DNA from: Clostridiales bacterium
GTDB lineage: Bacteria > Bacillota > Desulfitobacteriia > Desulfitobacteriales > Desulfitobacteriaceae
Direction of reading: 5' to 3'
Assembly: GCA_027357125.1 (NCBI GenBank)
Contig: DAHVVW010000087.1
Location: 1 to 7,742, forward strand
DNA: 7,742 nucleotides
Made by a program: the position numbers and the translations under genes. Positions 1 through 6,724 of the stretch are shown here, one piece after another (the first letter of the stretch is position 1; every line of letters starts with the position of its first letter). The notes beneath the pieces are model-generated. The model had not been told where the DNA came from. It saw only the letters and a list, made by a program, of their open reading frames with translations, and made no database searches.

Positions 1-85
1 AAGCGATAAAATCGCGCATGATCTCCAATGTCTCAATGACAGCACTGGATTTTCGGACTTTACGAACATGTTGCATACTTGACAT
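1..85 (-). CDS. Unrecognised protein, N-terminal 28 codons only (cut by window edge)
   Basis: An open frame starts with ATG at 85-83 and stays open through 28 codons to the left edge. It begins MSSMQHVRKVRKSSAV and continues with ETLEIMRDFIA. A good Shine-Dalgarno (AGGAG, 98-94) sits 8 bases before the ATG, which makes this a real gene start rather than chance. The first dozen residues are basic (R and K at 8, 9, 11 and 12), followed by a helical-looking stretch with no signal peptide or membrane segment. I do not recognise the family from this fragment. It lies downstream of the aspartate kinase and its terminator, so it probably has its own promoter, though I could not find a convincing one in the 80 bases available. 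Confidence 0.6.
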   Translation of the reverse strand, partial: MSSMQHVRKVRKSSAVIETLEIMRDFIA

Positions 86-93
86 ATGGTATA

Positions 94-98
94 CTCCT
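94..98 (-). promoter_or_regulatory. Ribosome-binding site of the left-edge partial gene
   Basis: AGGAG on the minus strand, 8 bases upstream of the ATG at 85. It is the main support for calling the truncated gene. Confidence 0.55.
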
Positions 99-123
99 CT
101 GATGACTTAATGATTCTACCCTT

Positions 124-141
124 TTATTCGACGCAACTCAT
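124..141 (-). other. Five-codon mini-ORF with strong Shine-Dalgarno (possible leader peptide)
   Basis: The minus strand reads GAAGGAG (153-147), a 5-base spacer, then ATG at 141-139 and the codons for M-S-C-V-E followed by TAA at 126-124. The ribosome-binding site is stronger and better spaced than those of several full genes here, yet the frame closes after five codons. It lies 38 bases upstream of the next ATG (85). It may be a translated leader, the relic of a longer gene, or chance. No amino-acid run typical of an attenuator peptide is present. Confidence 0.2.
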
Positions 142-166
142 TTGTTCTCCTTCTTTTTTTAACTCA

Positions 167-219
167 TTTTTAAAAAATATGGAGACCCCCCATGTTACTC
201 CGAGACATGGGGGGCCTCC
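167..219 (-). terminator. Rho-independent terminator of the aspartate kinase gene
   Basis: On the minus strand the arms at 219-205 and 195-181 pair over 15 bp with one G:U, including six consecutive C:G pairs, around a 9-base loop. The transcript then runs into a T-rich tail (180-167, with six T in a row). It begins 33 bases after the aspartate kinase stop codon. The opposite strand has no T tail, so termination is directional. Confidence 0.9.
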
Positions 220-252
220 ACAACCGCTATCTTGGCCTGCACTTTTTCCGAT

Positions 253-1635
253 TCATGCTAAGCATAAATCTTCGTTTAAGCTAATTATAGCCTTCTTGTA
301 CATTTCTCTATCAATCACGAATTGCATGTTCACCTGGCGGAGCGACTGAGACACACAGTTAATATTAATATCGTTCTTCGCCAAGGTGTTGGAAGCTCTG
401 GCCAAAATTTTCGGCATCGCGATATTTGAACCAATGATACAAACTATCGCCGCTTTTTTAACGGTAATCGTTTGATATTTGGCGTGAAGTTCCGATACTA
501 AATCAACACTCAAATCCACTTCCCATATCACTAGGGATATGCTGTTGGCATTCGTCGCTTTCATGATGTAACTAATATTATATCGTTTAAGAATCTCCAT
601 GATTTCCAAGTCAAAGCCGATTTCTCCCACCATGGATGTATCATGGATTTCCACGACTACAATTTTGTCTGAACCGGCGATGATTTCAATCTTGGCTTCA
701 GGTCCGATGTAGTCCTTTGCTATGACCGTTCCGGGGTGGTCTGGTTCAAAGGTATTCTTAATACGCAGATTTATCCCGGCCATTTCTAAAGGTTTAGAAG
801 CATTGGGGTGAATCGCCTCCATGCCAATATCAGCAAGTTGGTCGGCCACATCGTAATTGGTCCGGCCCACCGGAATGGCTTTATCCACACCCACGATTTT
901 GGGGTCCGCTGAGGATAAATGATATTCTTTATGAATAATCGCTTCATCCGCTTGGAGATAGGTCGCAACTCTGGAAAAGGTTATTTCCGAGTATCCCCTG
1001 TCAAATTCACGCATGATTCCCTCTTTCCCTTTGGTATATCCCGTGGCAACGATGATCGAATCAGAAGGATTCACATGTTTGAAAGATTTCTCAATGCGCT
1101 CGCTGATCGTAAGTTGTTTGGAATCGCGAAATCCGGTTAGATCAACCAGTTTGGCAGAAATACCGTTATTCGTAAGAATGTTCACGGTGTTAAAGGCGGA
1201 ATGAGCTTCTCCAATGGATGCAAGCAACTCTCTGGCTGCAGAGAAGATGCTGTCCCGACCGACATACCCGGAAGCGATAATGTCTTCCATGCTGTTCAGA
1301 TAAGCTTTCACTTGCATAATCCGTTCTGTTATGAATTCACGACAAGTATGATAATCCAGACCGATGTCTGTAAAAGATTTATTGATACTGAGCAATTCAT
1401 TTAATAAGCTATCCAGTGAAACTGCATAATCTTCACCTTTAATAAAGTTCTGATAGATGCCGGGAGCTTTTGTTTTTTTATCTTCAAGAAGCAAGTTCGT
1501 TACACTGGCATAAGCGGATACTATAAAAACTCTTCCAAAACGAAAGTCAGCTGAACTCGGGTACCCAATAATGTTATTAAGCACATCGTAAAATTGAGTC
1601 ATGGACGTGCCGCCAATCTTCTCCACCGTCAGCAT
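253..1635 (-). CDS. ask: Aspartate kinase, ectoine-type (Ask_Ect-like)
   Basis: 460-residue cytoplasmic enzyme expected to phosphorylate L-aspartate with ATP, the first step toward lysine, threonine, methionine or ectoine. The amino-acid kinase domain covers about residues 1-300 and opens with VEKIGGTSM (4-12) where common aspartokinases have KFGGTS. The second nucleotide-binding signature reads FDRGYSE (211-217) instead of the usual GRGGSD, followed by IHKEYHLSSADP (234-245). From memory these variants mark the Ask_Ect class of ectoine gene clusters. Two ACT domains follow (about 315-385 and 395-455), as in single-function feedback-regulated kinases. The ATG at 1635 has GGAGGG six bases upstream. 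No ectA, ectB or ectC lies in the window. Its DNA is visibly AT-richer than the upstream rng. Aspartate kinase activity is likely; the pathway served is open. Confidence 0.85.
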   Translation of the reverse strand: MLTVEKIGGTSMTQFYDVLNNIIGYPSSADFRFGRVFIVSAYASVTNLLLEDKKTKAPGIYQNFIKGEDYAVSLDSLLNELLSINKSFTDIGLDYHTCREFITERIMQVKAYLNSMEDIIASGYVGRDSIFSAARELLASIGEAHSAFNTVNILTNNGISAKLVDLTGFRDSKQLTISERIEKSFKHVNPSDSIIVATGYTKGKEGIMREFDRGYSEITFSRVATYLQADEAIIHKEYHLSSADPKIVGVDKAIPVGRTNYDVADQLADIGMEAIHPNASKPLEMAGINLRIKNTFEPDHPGTVIAKDYIGPEAKIEIIAGSDKIVVVEIHDTSMVGEIGFDLEIMEILKRYNISYIMKATNANSISLVIWEVDLSVDLVSELHAKYQTITVKKAAIVCIIGSNIAMPKILARASNTLAKNDININCVSQSLRQVNMQFVIDREMYKKAIISLNEDLCLA

Positions 1636-1685
1636 GTTTGTCCCTCCACAGAGTTAGTATTAATAGCTCTATATTACAACAACTT

Positions 1686-1715
1686 ATTTTACCACATGTG
1701 TGGGGTGACTGTTAG
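1686..1715 (-). promoter_or_regulatory. Possible sigma-A promoter of the aspartate kinase gene
   Basis: On the minus strand CTAACA (1715-1710, 4 of 6 to TTGACA) is separated by 18 bases from TAAAAT (1691-1686, 5 of 6 to TATAAT), about 50 bases before the ATG. The spacer holds the 8-base palindrome CACATGTG (1693-1700), which could be an operator half or chance. A promoter somewhere in this 139-base gap is plausible because the kinase differs in composition from rng and has its own terminator. Confidence 0.35.
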
Positions 1716-1774
1716 TAACAATCTCTTCCCCTAAGAGTTTAGTCTCCTGAATCTTATTGGTGCATCATTCAGAT

Positions 1775-3025
1775 TCACAAAATAACAGGCAACCTGCCGC
1801 TCCCTCCACAGGATGCGCAAGGCTTGGTATAACGGGCCGCCAGGGTTTGCCCGACTTTCTTGCGCGTCATTTCCACCCGTCCGAGGCGGGTAAGCCCGAG
1901 CACGTCGCACTTGATCTTGTCCTGCCCGCAGTGTGAACTTAAGGTCTCGAGTACCCGCTGCCTATCTTCTTCCAGGGCCATGTCAATTAAATCGATAATT
2001 ATAATTCCGCCTAGGTTGCGCAACCTAAGCTGGCGCGCGATTTCCCCCGCAGCCTCCAAATTAGTATGTAGAACCGTTTCTTCGAGGGAATGTTTGCCGA
2101 CATACTTGCCGGTATTAACATCAATCGTGGTTAAAGCCTCAGTCTGATTAATCACGAGATAACCGCCGCTTTTCAGCCATACTTTGGGCTGGAGAGCCTT
2201 TTTGATCTCATAATCCACATCATAATGTTCAAACAGCTTCCCCCGCACCTCCACACACACGGCACCTGCAGCAGCATGCCCGATTGCGCGCAGGGACGAG
2301 CGCAGGAGAGAAGCCAGACTTTCCTGATCAACGGTTATCCGTTCCACATCTCGGTCAATCAAATCCCGCACCAGGCGTTCCACTAAGTCTAAATCCTGAT
2401 ACACAAGTCCGGGCACAGACACATGCGGAATCTTGGACTGAATCCCCACCCACAGCTCAACCACCCGGGAAATGTCATGTTCAAGCTCAGCTTCACTCAA
2501 GCCTTCCGCCAAAGTACGCACAATTATCCCCATCCCTGGAGGCTTGAGCGCACCGGCTAAAGCGCGCAACCGTTCCCGTTCCTCACCTTCCTGGATTTTA
2601 CGGGATACCCCTACATAATCCAGGTTAGGCATTAACACCACATACCGCCCGGCAAGGGTAAGGTTGGTGGAAACACGCGCCCCCTTGGTTCCGACAGGTT
2701 CCTTTAGAATCTGGGCCAAAAGCTCCTGACGCGACTTCAATACTAGTTCAACCCTCACCTGGTCAGGGGCTGCAGCATTTCCTTCGTCTTCTAGGTAGCG
2801 CTGGGGAATTGCATCCCCGACGTAGAGAAAAGCGTTCTTTTCAAGCCCAATGTCGACAAAGGCCGCTTGCATCCCGGGCAGAATGTTCTCTACCCGCCCT
2901 TTGTAGATATTGCCCACCAGCCGCGAGTGCTCCCCTTCTTGCTCAAACACTTCCATCAGCAATCCGTTTTCAAAAAGGGCGGCCCGCAGACGTTTATCCT
3001 GTCCTTCTAAGATAATTTCTTTCAA
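1775..3025 (-). CDS. rng: Ribonuclease G (RNase E/G family endoribonuclease)
   Basis: 416-residue single-strand-specific endoribonuclease for RNA processing and decay. An S1-like RNA-binding domain occupies about residues 35-115 (the VGNIYKGRVENILPGMQAAFVDIG region, 37-60, is its signature). The DNase I-like catalytic domain carries Asp302 in TTIDVNTGK (299-307) and Asp345 in IIIIDLIDM (341-349), aligning with the metal-binding D303 and D346 of E. coli RNase E. CASCGG (403-408) is the Zn-link that joins subunits. The protein stops just after the Zn-link, so it has the short RNase G form without the RNase E scaffold tail. Translation starts at TTG 3025, justified by AGGGGGAG (3039-3032) six bases upstream. 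It lies 27 bases after the DUF2344 gene and is probably cotranscribed with it. The usual downstream rplU-rpmA neighbours are missing. Confidence 0.95.
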   Translation of the reverse strand: MKEIILEGQDKRLRAALFENGLLMEVFEQEGEHSRLVGNIYKGRVENILPGMQAAFVDIGLEKNAFLYVGDAIPQRYLEDEGNAAAPDQVRVELVLKSRQELLAQILKEPVGTKGARVSTNLTLAGRYVVLMPNLDYVGVSRKIQEGEERERLRALAGALKPPGMGIIVRTLAEGLSEAELEHDISRVVELWVGIQSKIPHVSVPGLVYQDLDLVERLVRDLIDRDVERITVDQESLASLLRSSLRAIGHAAAGAVCVEVRGKLFEHYDVDYEIKKALQPKVWLKSGGYLVINQTEALTTIDVNTGKYVGKHSLEETVLHTNLEAAGEIARQLRLRNLGGIIIIDLIDMALEEDRQRVLETLSSHCGQDKIKCDVLGLTRLGRVEMTRKKVGQTLAARYTKPCASCGGSGRLPVIL

Positions 3026-3052
3026 TTTTTGCTCCCCCTAAGAGCCTTTTGG

Positions 3053-3784
3053 TCATCTGGCCTCCCGCTTTGAACGGTCCGGTTCAAAGTCTTCATGTTC
3101 AAAGGGAGAAAAACTTTGCCCTTGATAACTCACGTAAATCCCTGTCCGCTTGATGTAAATACTATCTAAATCCAAAGGCAAGTTTTCCAACTCGCGCAGG
3201 CTGCGCATCACTTCTTCCGGTCTGACTCCCCCCTGGGAGCCCACTTCGACTTCTAGTTCCAGGAAAACTTCCTCTCCTTTGATCTCTCCTGTGAGGGATT
3301 TGACCAAAGGTCTAATGTCCTTCTCCGTCGGACCTTTTTTGCTGTAGCGGGAATAAGTAACATGCTCCTGCGCAAGCCAAGAGTCAAGAGCTTCCTGCAA
3401 GCGCTCAGAGGTTATGGGCAAGGCCATCGCCAGGCGCACCCGATAGCTCGCAGAATTCAAGACAGCCATCAAGGCTTTGCTTCCCGGAGCCATAACTCTG
3501 CCTTCAAGAAGCCTGATCCCTTTAGGCAGTTGTTCCTGAAGCCTTCCTAAGACCTCCCCGATGTCCATTTCCCGTTGCAGTTCCACATCAACATACTCTT
3601 TCTCCCCCTCAACCCCTACTGCCAGGGCAGAACCGAAAGAAATCTTAGGATGCGGGTTAAACCCTTCGGAATACGCCACGGGAATGTCGGCTCGCCGCAT
3701 CGCCCGTTCAAAGACCCTGGCCAGATCAAGATGAGCGATGTATTTGGATTCTTCCAATTTGCTATAGGCTATTCTCGCCCTCAT
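3053..3784 (-). CDS. DUF2344 / TIGR03936 radical SAM-linked protein, function unknown
   Basis: About 243 residues. The N-terminal pattern is diagnostic for the DUF2344 family: RARIAYSKLEESKYIAHLDL, then ERAMRRADIPVAYSEGFNPHPKI and SFGSALAVGVEGE nearby. The family has no established function and occurs beside, or fused to, the radical SAM protein encoded just upstream. I chose ATG 3784 because AAAGGGTG (3798-3791) sits six bases before it and the family usually begins right at this methionine. In-frame GTG codons at 3793 and 3787 would add two or three residues; the GTG at 3793 would overlap the upstream TGA in a GTGA arrangement. Either way the two genes are translationally coupled. The C-terminus is charged and probably flexible (HEDFEPDRSKREAR). 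No cysteine motif or membrane segment is present. It could assist the partner in RNA modification, which is only an inference from rng being next door. Confidence 0.88.
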   Translation of the reverse strand: MRARIAYSKLEESKYIAHLDLARVFERAMRRADIPVAYSEGFNPHPKISFGSALAVGVEGEKEYVDVELQREMDIGEVLGRLQEQLPKGIRLLEGRVMAPGSKALMAVLNSASYRVRLAMALPITSERLQEALDSWLAQEHVTYSRYSKKGPTEKDIRPLVKSLTGEIKGEEVFLELEVEVGSQGGVRPEEVMRSLRELENLPLDLDSIYIKRTGIYVSYQGQSFSPFEHEDFEPDRSKREAR

Positions 3785-3789
3785 CACAT

Positions 3790-5646
3790 TCACCCTTTCA
3801 AATCAACCTGAACCCCTCTGCCCGGGCAGATTCCACACCCTGTGCAGTCATCATGGCGGCAATCTAAAGTCCGTGTGCCCCGGAGGGCGCGGTGGTGTTC
3901 CTCCATGAGGAAGCGTTTGCTCACCCCGCTGTCCAAGTGATCCCAGGGCAAAACATCATCATAATCCAGGGCTCTGTGCGCGTAAAAATGGGGATCTACT
4001 CCGAGTTCAGCAAAAGCCTGAAGCCAGGTGTCATACCGGAACTGCTCTGACCAGCCGTCAAAGCGGCAGCCCTGCCTGAACGCCCTCTCCAGCACCTCCG
4101 CCAGCCGCCTGTCTCCCTTGGCAAATACCGCTTCCAAGAAGCTGGTGTTCACATCATGGTAATTATATTTAATGCGCCTGTCCTTTAATTTCGCGCGCAG
4201 ATATTGCTGCTTTTCCTCAAGGGAACGCATTCCTTCCTGAGGTTCCCACTGGAACGGGGTATGGCTTTTGGGCACAAACGAACTGGTTGACACGGTTACC
4301 TTCACATTGCGGCGACCTTGTTTACTGCCTAAGTCAGCCACTTTTTTAGCCAAGTCCGCAATTCCGTCCAGATCAGCCTGCATTTCCGTGGGCAGTCCAA
4401 TCATAAAATAAAGTTTTATTGAAGACCAACCCGCCTTAAATGCTGTCTCGGACGCCTCAAGCAGGTTTTTCTCAGTCACTCCTTTATTGATTACATCCCG
4501 CAGTCGCTGGGTCCCCGCCTCCGGGGCAAAGGTAAGGCCGGATTTACGCACCTTTTGCACTTCCTCCGCCAGCTTAACGTCAAAGGAATCAAGCCTAAGC
4601 GATGGTAGGGACACCCCGATCCTCTGCGGACCATACTTCGAGATAATCTCTCGGATCACAGGCTGCACGCAGGTATAATCCCCGGTCGACAGGGAAGTAA
4701 GGGACACTTCTTCATACCCGGTAGAGCGCACTAGCTCTTCAGCCTGGGTAAGCAGTATTTCAGGGGAGCGTTCGCGCACCGGGCGGTAAATCATACCCGC
4801 CTGGCAGAAACGGCAGCCCCGCGAGCACCCGCGCATCACCTCGAGCATCATGCGGTCATGCACGATTTCCATATAGGGGACAATCGGGTTGGTGGGGAAA
4901 AAAGCTTGGTCAAGGTCTGTGACAATCGCCTTCTCTACCACCAGGGGCACTCCCGCAGCAGCCGATATTTTCTCCAAGCGGCCATCGGGCTTATAGGATA
5001 TTTCATAAAGCTCAGGCACATACACCCCCTGAACCTGAGCGATTCTCTGCAGGAACTCCTGGCGGCCAAGCGGCTGCTCCTTCTGCTCTTCGATCAGTTT
5101 AAGGACTTGCGGGAGCTGTTCCTCGCTCTCCCCGATCAGAAAAAAATCGATAAACGCTGCCAGTGGCTCCGGGTTATAGGCGCACGGGCCACCCGCAATG
5201 ATCCACGGGTCTTCTTCTGTGCGCGCGGCGGTCCGCAGCGGAATCCCGGCTAGGTCAAGCATGTTTAGGATATTGCTGAAACTCATTTCATATTGCAAGG
5301 TAAATCCTACCACGTCAAACTCTTTTAATTGGCGAAAAGATTCCAAAGCATAGAGCGGGATATCCCTGTCCCGCATCTTTTCCTCCATGTCCACCCAGGG
5401 GGCAAAAGTACGCTCGCACACAAACTCTGGAAAAGAGTTCACCAAATGGTACAAAATGCGGGTTCCAAGATGGGACATCCCGACCTCGTAAACATCGGGG
5501 AAAGCAAAAACCATATGTACAGCGGTTTGATCCCAATCCTTATGGATGGAATTCCATTCCGTTCCTAAATATCGGTTAGGTTTGGACACTTGCGGCAAAA
5601 ACCGCTCTACCTGCTGGCGAATCTCCGCCGCGGTCATCATGCTCAT
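3790..5646 (-). CDS. TIGR03960-type B12-binding-like radical SAM protein, function unknown
   Basis: 618 residues, cytoplasmic. The N-terminal half (about 40-200) resembles the Rossmann-like B12-binding region of this class, with FAFPDVYEVGMSHLG (48-61) and IIAGGPCAYNPEP (149-161), but no DxHxxG cobalamin motif is seen. The radical SAM core (about 265-500) carries MRGCSRGCRFCQAG (271-284), giving the [4Fe-4S] ligands Cys274, Cys278 and Cys281. SLPSLRLDSF (347-356) and LTFAPEAGTQRLRD (371-384) follow in the barrel. The tail adds a CX4CX2CX2C cluster (Cys596, 601, 604, 607) that may bind a second iron-sulfur cluster. Start: ATG 5646. The nearest GGAGGAGG (5667-5660) is 13 bases away, which is long, and no alternative start codon lies between, so initiation may use ATG 5646 weakly or the ATGs at 5640/5637. 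The gene leads a unit with DUF2344 and rng. Its substrate is unknown. Confidence 0.92.
   Translation of the reverse strand: MSMMTAAEIRQQVERFLPQVSKPNRYLGTEWNSIHKDWDQTAVHMVFAFPDVYEVGMSHLGTRILYHLVNSFPEFVCERTFAPWVDMEEKMRDRDIPLYALESFRQLKEFDVVGFTLQYEMSFSNILNMLDLAGIPLRTAARTEEDPWIIAGGPCAYNPEPLAAFIDFFLIGESEEQLPQVLKLIEEQKEQPLGRQEFLQRIAQVQGVYVPELYEISYKPDGRLEKISAAAGVPLVVEKAIVTDLDQAFFPTNPIVPYMEIVHDRMMLEVMRGCSRGCRFCQAGMIYRPVRERSPEILLTQAEELVRSTGYEEVSLTSLSTGDYTCVQPVIREIISKYGPQRIGVSLPSLRLDSFDVKLAEEVQKVRKSGLTFAPEAGTQRLRDVINKGVTEKNLLEASETAFKAGWSSIKLYFMIGLPTEMQADLDGIADLAKKVADLGSKQGRRNVKVTVSTSSFVPKSHTPFQWEPQEGMRSLEEKQQYLRAKLKDRRIKYNYHDVNTSFLEAVFAKGDRRLAEVLERAFRQGCRFDGWSEQFRYDTWLQAFAELGVDPHFYAHRALDYDDVLPWDHLDSGVSKRFLMEEHHRALRGTRTLDCRHDDCTGCGICPGRGVQVDLKG
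3791..3798 (-). promoter_or_regulatory. Ribosome-binding site inside the end of the radical SAM gene
   Basis: AAAGGGTG on the minus strand overlaps the TGA stop of the radical SAM gene (3792-3790) and stands six bases before ATG 3784. It decides the start of the DUF2344 gene and implies coupled translation of the pair. Confidence 0.5.
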
Positions 5647-5659
5647 TTCGGAAAGTCTG

Positions 5660-5667
5660 CCTCCTCC
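5660..5667 (-). promoter_or_regulatory. Shine-Dalgarno of the radical SAM gene with unusually long spacing
   Basis: GGAGGAGG on the minus strand is a near-perfect anti-16S match but stands 13 bases before ATG 5646, and further from the ATGs at 5640 and 5637. No start codon lies closer in frame. Confidence 0.45.
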
Positions 5668-5710
5668 GTGCTCACTTGGATGTCAAAAGGAATCGTAACT
5701 ATGAATTATT

Positions 5711-5739
5711 ATTATAGCACAGGCAGGAGGAGATTTCCA
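5711..5739 (-). promoter_or_regulatory. Probable sigma-A promoter for the radical SAM-DUF2344-rng unit
   Basis: The minus strand has TGGAAA (5739-5734, 4 of 6 to TTGACA), 17 bases, then a perfect TATAAT (5716-5711). A transcript would begin near 5703 with a leader of under 60 bases before ATG 5646. It separates this housekeeping-looking unit from the sporulation genes upstream. Confidence 0.6.
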
Positions 5740-5802
5740 GTTTTTTGATGGGCGTACTTTGCATTTGTACGGGAACAGGCAAGTTTCCTTGCAGAGCGCG
5801 TT

Positions 5803-6195
5803 TCATAGCTTCCCTACAGGATAGTATATCCCTTCGCGCAACATCCCTTCTAAAACTTGGCTCTCGGTCAAAGTTTGGCCCAGTTCAAATTCTTCATCAG
5901 GCAGTGAGATCAGGGTGTACCTGTCCGGAGTCAGTTCCTCGACAATTCGAACGACCGGTGTATCCGCACGGGCTGTTACCCACTTGCTTTTCATGAGTCC
6001 CTTGGCGACCAGTTCCTCTTTCTTGTGACTTAACTGTCTTAAAAATGTTATTCTTGCGGTCGCTACTTCCTTACTCCCTGCCAGCCAGAAGAAAACTCCG
6101 AGGATTATCAGCGTAAGCGGACCTTCATTCCAAGCACCTTTAGCGGCCAAAGCCAACCCGACAAGAGCAAAGACTACACCGGTAAGCGTGCCGGC
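5803..6195 (-). pseudogene. spoIVFB: C-terminal part of the interrupted SpoIVFB-like protease (after the TAG)
   Basis: Read in the same frame as the upstream fragment, the codons after TAG 6198-6196 continue without another stop for 130 residues to TGA 5805-5803. They give two likely membrane helices (AGTLTGVVFALVGLALAA, then PLTLIILGVFFWLA) and a C-terminal region of about 75 residues (KSKWVTARADTPVVRIVEEL and what follows) in the position of the CBS domain of SpoIVFB. With the first part the total is 292 codons including the TAG, close to the roughly 290 residues of B. subtilis SpoIVFB. Independent reinitiation is possible only at weak TTG codons (for example 6156) with no clear ribosome-binding site, so this part is probably made only by read-through, or not at all. 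Confidence 0.75.
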
Positions 6196-6681
6196 CTAGG
6201 CCAGACTCTTAGTGACACGCACAAACCCCAGGCTTTCGGCCAGGACTGCCCTCACTACCCGTCCGCCATCCAAAGGCAAAATCGGCAGGAGATTAAAAGC
6301 CGCCAAATATAAGTTAAACCTCACAAAATCTTCGGCCCATACTCCTGACACGAGCCCCTCCCAGCGCCCAAACTGGGCAGCGAACAGCAACATTAGATTG
6401 AAGAATGGCCCTGCCAGAGCCATCATACTTTCCTCCCACTTCCTGCCTTCGAAAAGATCATCAAAGTACGCGGTCCCGCCGTAAGGAAACAGTTCCAGAC
6501 CTATCACTTTAAAGCCAAAAGCCCTCGCCGCCAGCAAATGAGCAACTTCATGCCCCAGCACCAGCGCAAAGACCATAAGAGCCTGGGCCAGTAAGCCCAG
6601 GACCCCGAATATAGCCAGCAAAATAAGAAGACTCGGGTGAATTCGCACCCGAATTCCGGCTATTTTCCCCACTTCCAACAA
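6196..6681 (-). CDS. spoIVFB: SpoIVFB-like M50 site-2 protease, N-terminal part truncated by in-frame TAG
   Basis: 161 residues before the stop. In B. subtilis SpoIVFB is the intramembrane metalloprotease of the outer forespore membrane that cleaves pro-sigma-K. The zinc site is intact: HEVAH (44-48) and NLLPILPLDGGR (130-141) with Asp138 as third ligand. Likely membrane segments lie at about 18-42, 86-104 and 118-136. Translation starts at TTG 6681 or the adjacent TTG 6678; AGGTGG (6690-6685) is better spaced (6 bases) from the second. The frame ends at TAG 6198-6196, after VTKSLA, yet family sequence resumes in the same frame directly after it, so this is a single-codon interruption, not a natural end. 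The catalytic core would be made without the last helices and regulatory domain. The gene follows the SpoIVFA-like gene by 43 bases. Confidence 0.85.
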   Translation of the reverse strand: MLEVGKIAGIRVRIHPSLLILLAIFGVLGLLAQALMVFALVLGHEVAHLLAARAFGFKVIGLELFPYGGTAYFDDLFEGRKWEESMMALAGPFFNLMLLFAAQFGRWEGLVSGVWAEDFVRFNLYLAAFNLLPILPLDGGRVVRAVLAESLGFVRVTKSLA

Positions 6682-6724
6682 CGACCACCTACTCGCTTAA
6701 ATGCTATCCTATGAATGTGAATCT

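Noticed and set aside
86..349. 87-residue plus-strand ORF across the left intergenic region
   Set aside because: It runs through the minus-strand terminator hairpin and into the antisense of the kinase C-terminus, has no ribosome-binding site and gives low-complexity, family-free sequence.
1723..1737. Small hairpin CTCTT/AAGAG after rng as a terminator
   Set aside because: Only 5 bp of mostly A/T-containing stem and no T run after it on the minus strand (attgtt); too weak to call.
4858..5253. 131-residue plus-strand ORF
   Set aside because: Entirely antisense to the well-supported radical SAM gene; no recognisable motifs or ribosome-binding site.
5752..5772. Inverted repeat GCGTAC...GTACG after the protease gene as a terminator
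   Set aside because: Stem of 5 bp, 9-base loop, and no T tract on the minus strand.
6196..6198. TAG as a general sense codon in this genome
   Set aside because: Two other genes in the window (stops at 6725 and 7586) end with TAG in the expected place, so global reassignment is unlikely; only context-specific read-through remains possible.
6212..6484. 90-residue plus-strand ORF opposite the protease gene
   Set aside because: Antisense shadow of the M50 core; the minus-strand reading carries HEVAH and LDGG motifs.
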